Source: Gammaproteobacteria bacterium (GTDB taxonomy: Bacteria > Pseudomonadota > Gammaproteobacteria > Arenicellales > JAANXG01). From it: a stretch of 46,554 bases of DNA. The notes under the pieces are model-generated. The model had not been told where the DNA came from. It saw only the letters and a list, made by a program, of their open reading frames with translations, and did no database searches. Made by a program: the position numbers and the translations under genes. Location: NCBI GenBank assembly GCA_024639325.1, contig JAHEIO010000027.1:1-46554 (forward strand), read 5' to 3'. Shown piece by piece: positions 8,215 to 16,041 of the stretch; the stretch's first letter is position 1; each line of letters starts with the position of its first letter.

Positions 8215-9342
8215 TTTCATGGTGACGACCTTCTCCCCGGATTCCAGGACCCGGGCATCGCCGACCCAGTCCAGTTCCATGTCTCCCTGGTGGGCCGCAT
8301 TGCCATCCTTGTCCACGCAGTACCGCCCGAATACCACCGAGTCCTCTACGCATCCCGCGGATCCGAGCCTGGTGTACTCGAACAGGATACTGCGGCTGAT
8401 AACCGCGCCGCTCTTCACGTGGCAACCGTGGCCAATCCACGTGGGACCGATGATTTCGGCGGCCGCTTCGATGCGTGAACTGCTGCCTATGTATACCGGA
8501 CCCTCGATGTGGACCTCACCCCAGTCGACCGAACAATTGAGGCCTGTCCAAACACCCGGCTGCACCTGCTTTCCTGGCACCTTGATATCCCTGAGCTTGC
8601 CGGACATGAGCTGCTGGTTCGCCTCCCAATAGTCGCTCAGGCGCCCGATATCCACCCAATTGAAGGGCTCGTGAATCGCGTAGAACGGCAGGCCCCTGTC
8701 AACGATTTCCGGAAACAGTTCGCTGCCGATGTCGTACTGCCGCCCCGACGGGACGAGTTCGAGGACCTCCGGTTCGAAGATATAGATACCCGTGTTGACC
8801 AGGTTGGACCGCGCATCCTTGACCGAGGGTTTTTCCTGGAAAGACGTAATGCGACCGTCGTCCTCGCACACGACCACACCGTAATTGGCCACCCTGCTGC
8901 GCGGGACTTTGTGTACGCAGATGCTCGCGGCGGCTCCCTTCTGCCAGTGCTTGCGCACCGCCGTCGTGATATCGAGATCGATAAGTGCGTCACCGCACAC
9001 GACGACGAAGGTATCGTCGAAAAATCCGCTGAAGTCCTGAATGCGCTTGATGCCGCCGGCAGAACCGATGGGTGTCGCGATAATTTTTCCGTCCTGGATA
9101 TGACCTTCGAAGGAATAACCGATGTTCACGCCCCATCGCCTGCCATCACCGAAATAACGTTCGATCTGCTCGGGTAAGTGGCTGATATTGACCATGATTT
9201 CCGAAACACCGTGGCGCGCCAGTTCTTCTACGAGATACTCCATCACGGGCTTACCCAGAATCGGAACCATTGGTTTCGGTACTTCGTAGGTTAGCGGGCG
9301 CACGCGGGTGCCCTGCCCCGCGGCAAGGATGATTGCTTTCAT
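8200..9342 (-). CDS. sugar-1-phosphate nucleotidyltransferase with left-handed beta-helix domain
   Basis: A cytoplasmic enzyme that joins a sugar-1-phosphate to an NTP to give an activated NDP-sugar for polysaccharide synthesis. The N-terminal domain starts MKAIILAAGQGTRVRPLT with PKPM downstream, the signature of the RmlA/mannose-1-phosphate guanylyltransferase fold. FVVVCGDALIDLD is the metal- and nucleotide-contact segment, and FQEKPS and NTGIYIFEPEVLE follow. From about residue 270, hexapeptide repeats appear (VYIGSSSRIEAAAEIIGPTWIGHGCHV...), forming a left-handed beta helix. At 380 residues it is longer than RmlA and resembles GlmU- or GMP-type two-domain enzymes. The sugar and base specificity cannot be told. 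The last four codons (TGSE) and the TAA lie inside the intergenic inverted repeat. Confidence 0.85.
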   Translation of the reverse strand: MKAIILAAGQGTRVRPLTYEVPKPMVPILGKPVMEYLVEELARHGVSEIMVNISHLPEQIERYFGDGRRWGVNIGYSFEGHIQDGKIIATPIGSAGGIKRIQDFSGFFDDTFVVVCGDALIDLDITTAVRKHWQKGAAASICVHKVPRSRVANYGVVVCEDDGRITSFQEKPSVKDARSNLVNTGIYIFEPEVLELVPSGRQYDIGSELFPEIVDRGLPFYAIHEPFNWVDIGRLSDYWEANQQLMSGKLRDIKVPGKQVQPGVWTGLNCSVDWGEVHIEGPVYIGSSSRIEAAAEIIGPTWIGHGCHVKSGAVISRSILFEYTRLGSAGCVEDSVVFGRYCVDKDGNAAHQGDMELDWVGDARVLESGEKVVTMKTGSE

Positions 9343-9461
9343 ATTGGAGATTCGCTTGTCTTGAACGGTATGTTTAATGTCAGCTTCAATTATAGCGTCA
9401 ACTTCCTATCCTGCCGCCGCCACTTCGGGTTATCGCAACCACCGCCTGGCCGAGCCGCCGC

Positions 9462-10415
9462 TTATTTATCTTTGCATGCAAACAGATTGATCAGTTCGTA
9501 GGCCACCGTGGCGCCTGCGAGGGCGGTGATTTCGGCATGATCGTAGGCCGGGGCAACTTCAACGACATCAGCGGCCACGATGTTCATCCCGGCGAAACCG
9601 CGCAGCACATTCACCAGCTCCCGCGAGGTCATACCGGCCACCTCCGGTGTCCCGGTACCCGGGGCGTAGGCCGGATCGAGCACATCGATATCTATCGACA
9701 GATACAAAGGGTGGTCCCCGACCCGGTCACGAATGCGCCGGACGACCAGATCGACGCCCTCGGTCTGAAATTCATCACAGTGGATGACGCGGAATCCGAG
9801 TTCCGCGTCCTGCTTCAGATCGTCGCGGCTGTACAGCGGACCGCGGATGCCGACGTGCATGGAGACGTCATCGACGAAAAGCCCCTCTTCCGACGCCCTT
9901 CTGAATGGTGTGCCGTGCGTATAAGGCGCGCCGAAATAGGTGTCCCAGGTGTCGAGGTGGGCGTCAAAATGTACCAGCGCCAAGGGCCCGTGGTGATGAT
10001 TGACTGCCCGCAGCAACGGTACGGCGACGGTATGATCCCCGCCAAGGCTGACTATGCCTTTGACCTTGCCCAGCAGTTCCGTCGCCGAATTCTGAATTTG
10101 TGCGATGGCCTGGGCAATGGAATACGGGTTGCACGGCACATCACCGGCGTCGGCTACCTGCATCGCGACGAACGGTTCACGGTCGTAGGCAGGGTGGTAT
10201 CGTGTACGCAGGTGCCGCGATGCCTGTCGTATGGCCTGCGGCCCGAACCGGGCACCCGGCCGGTAACTGGTGCCGCCGTCGAACGGGATGCCCAGGATGG
10301 CGACGTCACAGCGTTCGACGTCGCGCGTCTCGGGCAGTCGTGCAAACGTCGACGGCCCCGCGAAGCGCGGAACGACCGTCCCGCTAACCGGGCCTACCGG
10401 CTTGTCATCCGTCAT
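9462..10415 (-). CDS. speB: agmatinase-family ureohydrolase
   Basis: A binuclear manganese hydrolase of the arginase/agmatinase family, 317 residues, that releases urea from a guanidino compound. All metal motifs are seen: GGDHTVAVP, HFDAHLDTW (DAHxD) and SIDIDVLDPAYAPGTGTPE. The substrate-side GIPFDGGTSYRPGARFGPQAIR block is typical of agmatinase and guanidinobutyrase rather than arginase. Agmatine to putrescine plus urea is the most common reaction, but guanidino acids such as guanidinobutyrate or guanidinopropionate are possible. The ATG at 10415 gives MTDDKPVGPVSG. It follows the lipoprotein gene on the same strand after a 166-bp gap that contains a REP-like repeat, so it may have its own promoter. 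The gene symbol reflects the family, not a proven substrate. Confidence 0.85.
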   Translation of the reverse strand: MTDDKPVGPVSGTVVPRFAGPSTFARLPETRDVERCDVAILGIPFDGGTSYRPGARFGPQAIRQASRHLRTRYHPAYDREPFVAMQVADAGDVPCNPYSIAQAIAQIQNSATELLGKVKGIVSLGGDHTVAVPLLRAVNHHHGPLALVHFDAHLDTWDTYFGAPYTHGTPFRRASEEGLFVDDVSMHVGIRGPLYSRDDLKQDAELGFRVIHCDEFQTEGVDLVVRRIRDRVGDHPLYLSIDIDVLDPAYAPGTGTPEVAGMTSRELVNVLRGFAGMNIVAADVVEVAPAYDHAEITALAGATVAYELINLFACKDK

Positions 10416-10463
10416 CTTTCTTTCTCAAGGCTCTATCCAACGGTTCAGAGGATCCTGCAATCA

Positions 10464-10488
10464 ATCGCGGCGGGGCGCCACTCCCGCA
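10464..10488. repeat. REP-like palindromic repeat
   Basis: The 25-bp word starting ATCGCGGCGGGGCGCC and ending in a CTCCCGCA tail matches 13557-13581 at 23 positions. It resembles the GGAGCGGC...GCCGCGA REP class known from Pseudomonas and Xanthomonas. It lies in the gap between the lipoprotein gene and the ureohydrolase gene. Confidence 0.75.
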
Positions 10489-10581
10489 ATACCCTGTTCG
10501 GTATCGATTTTCCGGCAGTAGGCGCACCTCGCGTGGATATTGATACACGTCGATCGCATGATCTCAACCAGTATTGGCGCC

Positions 10582-11322
10582 CTAACCGGAACCCTCGGCG
10601 GAATACTTCTGCATCAGGGATTCGAGCGACTCCGACAACCGCTGCAGCGGCTCTGCGACAGCCTCTTTTCCATTCTTCATCAGCACTTCGAGCTGCTTCT
10701 GTACGTTGGCACTGAGTTCGTCGTAGTGCTTCTGGGCGAGCACCCTGCTCTCCTCCGTTTTGGCCTCGAGCTCCTCGATCAGCGCGTCATAATCGTCCTG
10801 CATCTGTCCCATCGCCTGCTCCGCGTCGACGCCCAGCTGTTCGAGGCTATCTTCCACCTCCTCCCGCTGGCGGGCCCACTCCTCGCCGTTAAAATAATTC
10901 CGCAGCGCTTCCGTCATTTCGTTCAGGGAACCGTGAGCGGTATCCACTGTTTTTCCTGCCTGCCAGGCCAGATACTCGAGGCTGTTGTTCAGGGCTACGA
11001 GTTCGTCGCCGTCGGACAACGCATCACCCCCGCCTCGGTCGTAGATTTCCACCGCCGGCGAGCCACCCCGTGTGGTCATGATCGCGGCAGAGCCATTGTG
11101 CAACACCTCGATCCTTTCATCCGAAACGGCAAGGTGCACGCGCGCGCCTCCATTCTCGACGGAAGTCTTAGCCACCTTGCCAATAACGACGCCGTCATAG
11201 ACAACATCGTTACCTTTGGCAACGGTCGGGTCCGTTTCGAACAAAACCGACAGCTGGGGCTCCCGGCCGCAAGCCGTAACCAGGAAAACGACAATCACGG
11301 GAACAAGTGTTAGACGGTTCAT
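10582..11322 (-). CDS. MlaD/MCE-domain-like lipoprotein with long coiled coil
   Basis: A 246-residue predicted lipoprotein. The ATG at 11322 gives MNRLTLVPVIVVFLVTACGRE, a short signal sequence ending in the lipobox VTAC. An upstream in-frame start would place 23 charged residues before it and is unlikely. Residues about 25-90 (SVLFETDPTVAKGNDVVYDG, then VIGKVAKTS) resemble the MlaD/MCE domain, which binds phospholipid in the periplasm. From about residue 115 to the end the sequence is charged and heptad-like (WARQREEVEDSLEQLG, EELEAKTEESRVLAQKHYDE), a probable coiled coil. No MlaE or MlaF partner is adjacent. It starts 4 bp after the tartronate semialdehyde reductase stop, so it is co-transcribed with a metabolic gene, which is odd. 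The function is not known. Confidence 0.75.
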   Translation of the reverse strand: MNRLTLVPVIVVFLVTACGREPQLSVLFETDPTVAKGNDVVYDGVVIGKVAKTSVENGGARVHLAVSDERIEVLHNGSAAIMTTRGGSPAVEIYDRGGGDALSDGDELVALNNSLEYLAWQAGKTVDTAHGSLNEMTEALRNYFNGEEWARQREEVEDSLEQLGVDAEQAMGQMQDDYDALIEELEAKTEESRVLAQKHYDELSANVQKQLEVLMKNGKEAVAEPLQRLSESLESLMQKYSAEGSG

Positions 11323-11326
11323 TCGC

Positions 11327-12214
11327 TCAGGCCAGGCTGACATCGTTCTTCTTCTCGATAATCTGGATGACGGAGGTGGTGTCGGCTTCACCCAGGCCCT
11401 CTTCGACCGCCCGGTTTATGCCTTCGGTGGCCAGCTTCGTGGCCGGCAGATCCATGTTCAGCTCATCGATGATTTCCATCGCGATCCGCATATCCTTTTT
11501 GTGGAGTTTGGCCTTGAATCCCGGCTCGAAATCCCGGTCCAGCATTCTCATGCCGTGGACTTCCAACACCCGGCTGGCGGCAAACCCGCCGAGCAGCGCC
11601 TCGCGCACCTTCCGTGGGTCCGCACCGCACTTCTTGGCCAACAGCAGCGCTTCGGCCGCCGCATTGACGTGCTGGGCGACCAGCATCTGGTTGCAGGTCT
11701 TGGCCACCTGTCCCGCACCTATGTCGCCGACATGGACGATGTTCTTGCCCATGACCTCGAACAGTGGTTTCACCCGCTCGAACACCGCGTCCTTGCCGCC
11801 CACCATGATGGACAGGGTGCCGGCCTTGGCGCCGATATCACCGCCTGATACCGGCGCGTCAAGCATCTCGACTCCCCTCTCAGCGAGCGTCGCGGCAATC
11901 TTTCGAGTCGCCGACGCAGAGATCGTGGACATGTCTACGACGACCTTGCCTTCGGACAGTCCGTGAATGAGGCCGTCATCACCCAGCACCACGGTCTCGA
12001 CATCAGGCGTATCACTGACAATGGTGATGATGATATCCGCCTTTTCGGCGACCTCTTTAGGGGATGCGCACACCGTGGCACCTTCATCCGCCAGCGGCTG
12101 GGCCCGTTCCGGCGTCCTCGAATAGACCCAGAGTGGGTACCCGGCTTTGAGCAGATTCGATCCCATCGGCTGTCCCATGAGGCCCGGGCCGATCAATCCA
12201 ACTTTTTCAGTCAT
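11327..12214 (-). CDS. glxR: 2-hydroxy-3-oxopropionate (tartronate semialdehyde) reductase
   Basis: A 295-residue beta-hydroxyacid dehydrogenase that reduces tartronate semialdehyde to D-glycerate. The N-terminal Rossmann motif is VGLIGPGLMGQPMGSNLLKAG. The substrate-binding DAPVSGGDIGAKAGTLSIMVGG and the catalytic lysine segment GQVAKTCNQMLVAQ are intact. FEPGFKAKLHKKDMRIA fits the GarR/GlxR subgroup. An AGGA ribosome-binding site precedes the ATG at 12214. The divergent neighbour is glycerate 2-kinase, the next step of the glycerate pathway from glyoxylate, which strongly supports this call over 3-hydroxyisobutyrate dehydrogenase. The 56-bp gap between the two ATGs must hold both promoters. 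The symbol could equally be garR. Confidence 0.88.
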   Translation of the reverse strand: MTEKVGLIGPGLMGQPMGSNLLKAGYPLWVYSRTPERAQPLADEGATVCASPKEVAEKADIIITIVSDTPDVETVVLGDDGLIHGLSEGKVVVDMSTISASATRKIAATLAERGVEMLDAPVSGGDIGAKAGTLSIMVGGKDAVFERVKPLFEVMGKNIVHVGDIGAGQVAKTCNQMLVAQHVNAAAEALLLAKKCGADPRKVREALLGGFAASRVLEVHGMRMLDRDFEPGFKAKLHKKDMRIAMEIIDELNMDLPATKLATEGINRAVEEGLGEADTTSVIQIIEKKNDVSLA

Positions 12215-12270
12215 TTTATCCTCGACGTTTTGGTATTCAATGACGACATCCTCTAAGCTTGGCTACCAGC

Positions 12271-13533
12271 ATGTCAAGCGAAACCCGATTTTTAAGAGAA
12301 CTTTTTGATGTGGCGGTGGCGGCGGCTTCTCCGTCCGAGCGGCTTCCGGCATTCCTGCCCGCAGCGCCGCGTGGACGGACGGTGGTGATCGGCGCCGGCA
12401 AGGCGGCCGCATCCATGGCGCAAACCACCGAGCAGCACTGGCATGGGGCTCTGACCGGACTGGTGGTAACACGGTACGGGCATGCCGCTAAGTGCCGGCG
12501 TATCGAAGTGCTGGAAGCGGCGCACCCCGTGCCCGATTCGACGGGCATCGAGGCCTCGCGTCGAATGATCGAACTGGTGTCGCTGCTGGGCAAGGATGAT
12601 CTGGTGCTGGCCCTGATTTCCGGCGGCGGATCCTCACTGCTGACATTGCCCGCGCCGGGCATCTCGTTGGGGGACAAACAGGGGATCAACCGGGCGCTTT
12701 TGAAAAGCGGCGCAAACATCACCGAGATGAACTGCGTGCGCAAACACCTCTCGGCAATCAAGGGAGGCCGCCTCGCCGGTTACTGTGTTCCCGCCCGCGT
12801 GGAGTGTCTGTTGATATCGGATGTTCCGGGTGACGACCCTTCCACCATTGCTTCGGGGCCGACCGTGCCGGACGGCTCAACTCGCTTCGAAGCCATTGAG
12901 ATCATCGATCGCTACGGCATCGAGATCGATCCCGCGGTTCGTGCACACCTGCAATCCGAACACAGCGAAACGCCTAAGCCGGGCGACCCGATATTCGATC
13001 TCGTACGCAATGTCGTCATAGCCAATGCCGCCGGATCACTGCGAGAGGCCGCCCGGCTCGGCCGTGAAAGGGGCATCGAAACCATCATTCTTGGTGACGA
13101 TCTGGAGGGCGAGGCGCGGGAGCTGGGAAAGTCCCACGCCGAGCAGGCCCTTGCCCTGCATCGCGAGTCATCGGCACCACGTCTCATTCTCTCCGGCGGA
13201 GAAACCACGGTTACAGTGACCGGCAGTGGCCGCGGCGGCCGCAACGTGGAGTACCTTCTCGGGCTGGCAATCGCACTCGATGGCGCCGAGGGTATCTACG
13301 CCATTGCGGCGGACACCGACGGTATCGACGGCACCGAGGACAACGCCGGCGCGGTAATCACACCGACAACGCTCGCACGGGCACTCGGACTGGGCCTCGA
13401 TGCCAGGGCGCATCTTGACGACAATGACGCATATGGATTTTTCGATCAGTTAGGTGACCTGGTGACTACCGGCCCGACCCTGACAAACGTTAACGACTTC
13501 AGGGCGATACTAATCCAGGCACAACCAGGTTGA
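12271..13533 (+). CDS. ttuD: glycerate 2-kinase (MOFRL family)
   Basis: A 420-residue kinase of the GckA/TtuD (DUF4147 plus MOFRL) family that phosphorylates D-glycerate to 2-phosphoglycerate. Key blocks are VVIGAGKAAASMAQ, EAAHPVPDSTGIEASRRM, the glycine-rich LALISGGGSSLLTLPAPG, MNCVRKHLSAIKGGRLA, SDVPGDDPSTIASGPTVPD, and in the C-terminal domain LSGGETTVTVTGSGRGGRN and ADTDGIDGTEDNAGA. I chose the ATG at 12271 (MSSETRFLRELFDVA); a TTG four codons earlier is also in frame. No strong ribosome-binding site is visible, so the message may be nearly leaderless. It is divergent from tartronate semialdehyde reductase, and together they take glyoxylate carbon to 2-phosphoglycerate. Confidence 0.92.
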   Translation: MSSETRFLRELFDVAVAAASPSERLPAFLPAAPRGRTVVIGAGKAAASMAQTTEQHWHGALTGLVVTRYGHAAKCRRIEVLEAAHPVPDSTGIEASRRMIELVSLLGKDDLVLALISGGGSSLLTLPAPGISLGDKQGINRALLKSGANITEMNCVRKHLSAIKGGRLAGYCVPARVECLLISDVPGDDPSTIASGPTVPDGSTRFEAIEIIDRYGIEIDPAVRAHLQSEHSETPKPGDPIFDLVRNVVIANAAGSLREAARLGRERGIETIILGDDLEGEARELGKSHAEQALALHRESSAPRLILSGGETTVTVTGSGRGGRNVEYLLGLAIALDGAEGIYAIAADTDGIDGTEDNAGAVITPTTLARALGLGLDARAHLDDNDAYGFFDQLGDLVTTGPTLTNVNDFRAILIQAQPG

Positions 13534-13534
13534 G

Positions 13535-13632
13535 AGGCGCGCCCTCGCACCGATTGATCGCGGCGGGGCGCCGCTCCTGCACAAGGCAGGATCGGTGCCA
13601 ACCCCCCTGTAGCAGGCGCGCCCTCGCGCCGA
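13535..13632. repeat. cluster of three REP-like modules
   Basis: AGGCGCGCCCTCGCACCGA (13535-13553) is repeated at 13614-13632 with one change, and each copy contains a GGCGCG / CGCGCC stem. Between them, 13557-13581 is a copy of the 10464-10488 repeat. The cluster fills the 103-bp gap between the convergent glycerate kinase and outer-membrane protein genes and may act as a transcription barrier. Confidence 0.8.
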
Positions 13633-13636
13633 ATCG

Positions 13637-14839
13637 TTAAAAATAATATGCCAGCTCCAGCTGGATGTAGTCATCCTGCCTTAGGGTAAAAAACGGGTCC
13701 AGCATCGGTACCGACGAAAAGGTCCTGACTTCCGCTGAACCGACCCAGTGGGCGCCGAAGCGGCGCCTCGCCTCGATGCTGCAGAATCGGCTTGAGCTGT
13801 TGAGATCGAGGATGCACCCGAACAGCGCCTCCGTACTTTGCTCGTCGTTCAGCATGAACCGAAACCCCGTGAAGACGTCGCTTTCAAACGGCGAACGGGT
13901 TTCCACCGGTCCACCGTCGTAGAGATATTCACCCACCAACCCCAGATCGGTCGCGCTGTCGAACAGACCGTAAAGGGTGTACTCGAATCCACCCACGGCG
14001 GCATTGAAGGACTCCCCCTGCCCCGTTCGCCGAATAGCTTCGAGCTTCCACAACCAGGAATTCCAGGTAAACTGCGCATCCACGCCGGTCTGATCGATCC
14101 GCTCGTAAATCGGCAACAAGAATAATGCGCCTGATTCGTCGGTATCGAAACCGAACCTAGGATCGCGGCTGGTGCCGTGAAAATGGGACAGACCAATGTC
14201 CCAATTGCCGATCGTGTGCGACCAGCGCAGGGCCAGATCAATGCTTTCCTTCGCGTCCTCGGACTCGAACACCGCGGCATCAGGATTCACCGGCGGATGG
14301 ATCCTCGGCCGCCCAGCCGGGCCGGGAAAGGTCCTTTTGCGGAATCCGGCAAGCACGAAGAAGTCGATGGTCCCCCAGTCGCGTATCAACGAAAGATTGA
14401 CCATAGGCTGACCCAGCTTGTCCTCGCCGTCGATGTTCTCCACCACGTCTGTCTGATTGATGATGTCCACCAGGTGCCTCGATTCCGCGACACCCCAGAA
14501 TACGACATCTGCGCCCACGCGGAGCTCCCAGTCCGAGCCCACGTGCTGCCACTTGAGTTCACGGATGTCGAAGTGCGTGCGGTCGCTGTCGCGCTGGTCC
14601 ACTCTTCCGAACGGGATAAAATTTATCGAATCGCGCCCCTCGTTCCATGCTTTGTAGAATTCGGGCCTCACCGCAAGCGAAACATTGCTATCCGACTGAA
14701 TCGTATCGAGCGGCTCTTGCCAGAAGTACCAGGCCTGTGCCGAGACGAATCCGGATACCCGCCAGTCGCTCTGTTCTGCCCACAGAGATAGCGGCAGCCA
14801 GGCCGCGAATATAAGCAGTAGTTGCTTGCGCGATATCAC
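13637..14839 (-). CDS. outer-membrane beta-barrel protein (DUF1302/porin-like)
   Basis: A 400-residue exported protein. The GTG start at 14839 overlaps the upstream stop codon (GTGA), showing translational coupling. The N-terminus MISRKQLLLIFAAWLPLSLW followed by AEQ is a signal peptide. The mature part has the alternating aromatic/polar strands of a beta barrel: DWRVSGFVSAQAWYFW, ELRVGADVVFWGVAE, DFFVLAGFRKRTFPG, and a final strand YIQLELAYYF ending in aromatic F, the usual outer-membrane sorting signal. It resembles DUF1302-type or alginate-export-like barrels that often accompany a LolA-like partner and an RND exporter; no RND gene is nearby here. The likely role is export or insertion of a lipidic compound together with the protein at 14836-15618; the substrate is unknown. 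Confidence 0.75.
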   Translation of the reverse strand: MISRKQLLLIFAAWLPLSLWAEQSDWRVSGFVSAQAWYFWQEPLDTIQSDSNVSLAVRPEFYKAWNEGRDSINFIPFGRVDQRDSDRTHFDIRELKWQHVGSDWELRVGADVVFWGVAESRHLVDIINQTDVVENIDGEDKLGQPMVNLSLIRDWGTIDFFVLAGFRKRTFPGPAGRPRIHPPVNPDAAVFESEDAKESIDLALRWSHTIGNWDIGLSHFHGTSRDPRFGFDTDESGALFLLPIYERIDQTGVDAQFTWNSWLWKLEAIRRTGQGESFNAAVGGFEYTLYGLFDSATDLGLVGEYLYDGGPVETRSPFESDVFTGFRFMLNDEQSTEALFGCILDLNSSSRFCSIEARRRFGAHWVGSAEVRTFSSVPMLDPFFTLRQDDYIQLELAYYF

Positions 14840-15618
14840 CTGGCTCTCTTGAGGCTATTGCGATCGAAGTCACGCTCGGAAAATCCGTTGCGAAATTCGA
14901 TGTCGCTCCAGACCAGTGTCGTGCTCTTTCCGGTCAGGTGATTTTCCATGTCCATGCGATGAGCCCGCCAGTACTGGTTCAGGTAGCGCTTGAATTCCGT
15001 TGCCAACAGCGTCTTCAACAACGCTGTCTTTCGGTCGTAATAGTCGACCTTGAGCACCCGGTAGTGCTCTTTGTCCAGCCAGGCTTCCTGTCGGGTGTAG
15101 CCGGAGTGCTCGTAGCGAGGAATACGCTCTAACACGAACGCCTCCTGGCCGTCGAACGTCTCGTCGCGCAGCCACTTGTAGCTGTATTTATCGACTTCCG
15201 GCGAGCTGATATCCTCAAAGGCGAACTCGCTGCCCATGAACGGTCCGGATTTGTTAGCCGAGGCGATCCGCTTCACGCGCTTGAGTGCCGGCAGATACAA
15301 CCATTGATCGTCCGGCGTGGTGGCATGGCTATAGGTCAGGAACGCCGTATTTTTGACGTCCGCCGGATGGTCGAAAATGATCAGCGATTTGTCGCCGTCG
15401 CCCTGGACTTCGAGCGTACGGCTGCGGATTTTGCGCTCGCTGGTCTCGCCCTGCCGATTGCGCAGAATCATCTGCAATGCCGCCTTGCTGTCCTGCCAGC
15501 CCTGGTCACGTCGATCCGCCTCGACGGCTATCGTCAGCCCCTTCTCTTCCGCCGTAACCGCGAAGCCGGCTGGCGGAAGCAGGCTCAGCATCGCGATCGA
15601 TATCAGCAGTTTCCTCAT
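14836..15618 (-). CDS. LolA-like outer-membrane lipoprotein-sorting family protein
   Basis: A 260-residue periplasmic protein. The ATG at 15618 has a clear AGGAG eight bases upstream and gives MRKLLISIAMLSLLPPAGFA, a signal peptide. An upstream in-frame ATG lies inside a repeat and is rejected. The mature protein shows family features: RRDQGWQDSKAALQMILRNR, SLIIFDHPADVKNTAFLTYS, a WLYLPALKRVKRI block, the FMGSEFAFEDIS motif, and VLKVDYYDRK. FMGSEFAFEDIS corresponds to WMGSDFTNNDV in the LolA-like protein at 3461-4297, so the two are distant relatives. The start of the coupled outer-membrane protein gene overlaps its stop. Its ribosome-binding site is immediately beside the 15633 repeat, so the promoter may have been supplied or altered by that element. 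Confidence 0.85.
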   Translation of the reverse strand: MRKLLISIAMLSLLPPAGFAVTAEEKGLTIAVEADRRDQGWQDSKAALQMILRNRQGETSERKIRSRTLEVQGDGDKSLIIFDHPADVKNTAFLTYSHATTPDDQWLYLPALKRVKRIASANKSGPFMGSEFAFEDISSPEVDKYSYKWLRDETFDGQEAFVLERIPRYEHSGYTRQEAWLDKEHYRVLKVDYYDRKTALLKTLLATEFKRYLNQYWRAHRMDMENHLTGKSTTLVWSDIEFRNGFSERDFDRNSLKRAR

Positions 15619-15632
15619 CGTTGTTCTCCTAA

Positions 15633-15937
15633 CCCGCATTTCTCACCAGGATGCCGAGCGATTGCGCAGGACAGGTGCCGATGAACGCCGGGCTGAAAAA
15701 ATCGCCGGGAGCGATTTTTCGCGGTAGCCCCGAAGGGGTGAGGCGCTTAGGATGCATCGAACCAGTGAGATGCATAGCCGGTGCTATGGATCGAATGAAG
15801 CCCAAGTACATCGGGGCCTGGACCAGCCAGCGCCGGGATAGGCGTTTCCAAGACACACTGTTTCTTGGACAAATCCATAGACCTCAATGTTTGCAATGCT
15901 TGACGAGATTCTATAGCCGCCTGGTGAGAAATGCGGG
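15633..15937. mobile_element. 305-bp non-coding element bounded by 18-bp perfect inverted repeats
   Basis: CCCGCATTTCTCACCAGG at 15633-15650 is exactly inverted at 15920-15937, and a third, solo copy lies at 8138-8155 with flanking bases also shared. The interior has further short hairpins, such as AAAAATCGC with GCGATTTTT near 15698-15720, and no convincing gene. It fills most of the 402-bp gap between the LolA-like and TetR genes. It could be a MITE-type element or a pair of REP-like ends around unrelated sequence. No target-site duplication is obvious. Confidence 0.6.
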
Positions 15938-16041
15938 CTAGAATTTCACCAATGACGGCGGCAGTACCAGAAAACCCGGGGCCAGGGCCAATCCAACACC
16001 GATCGAATTGAGTGGTCGAAAAATTAATGTCTACGAACCAC

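Noticed and set aside
9537-10715. 392-codon open frame on the plus strand
   Set aside because: Antisense to the ureohydrolase and part of the lipoprotein gene, no known motif.
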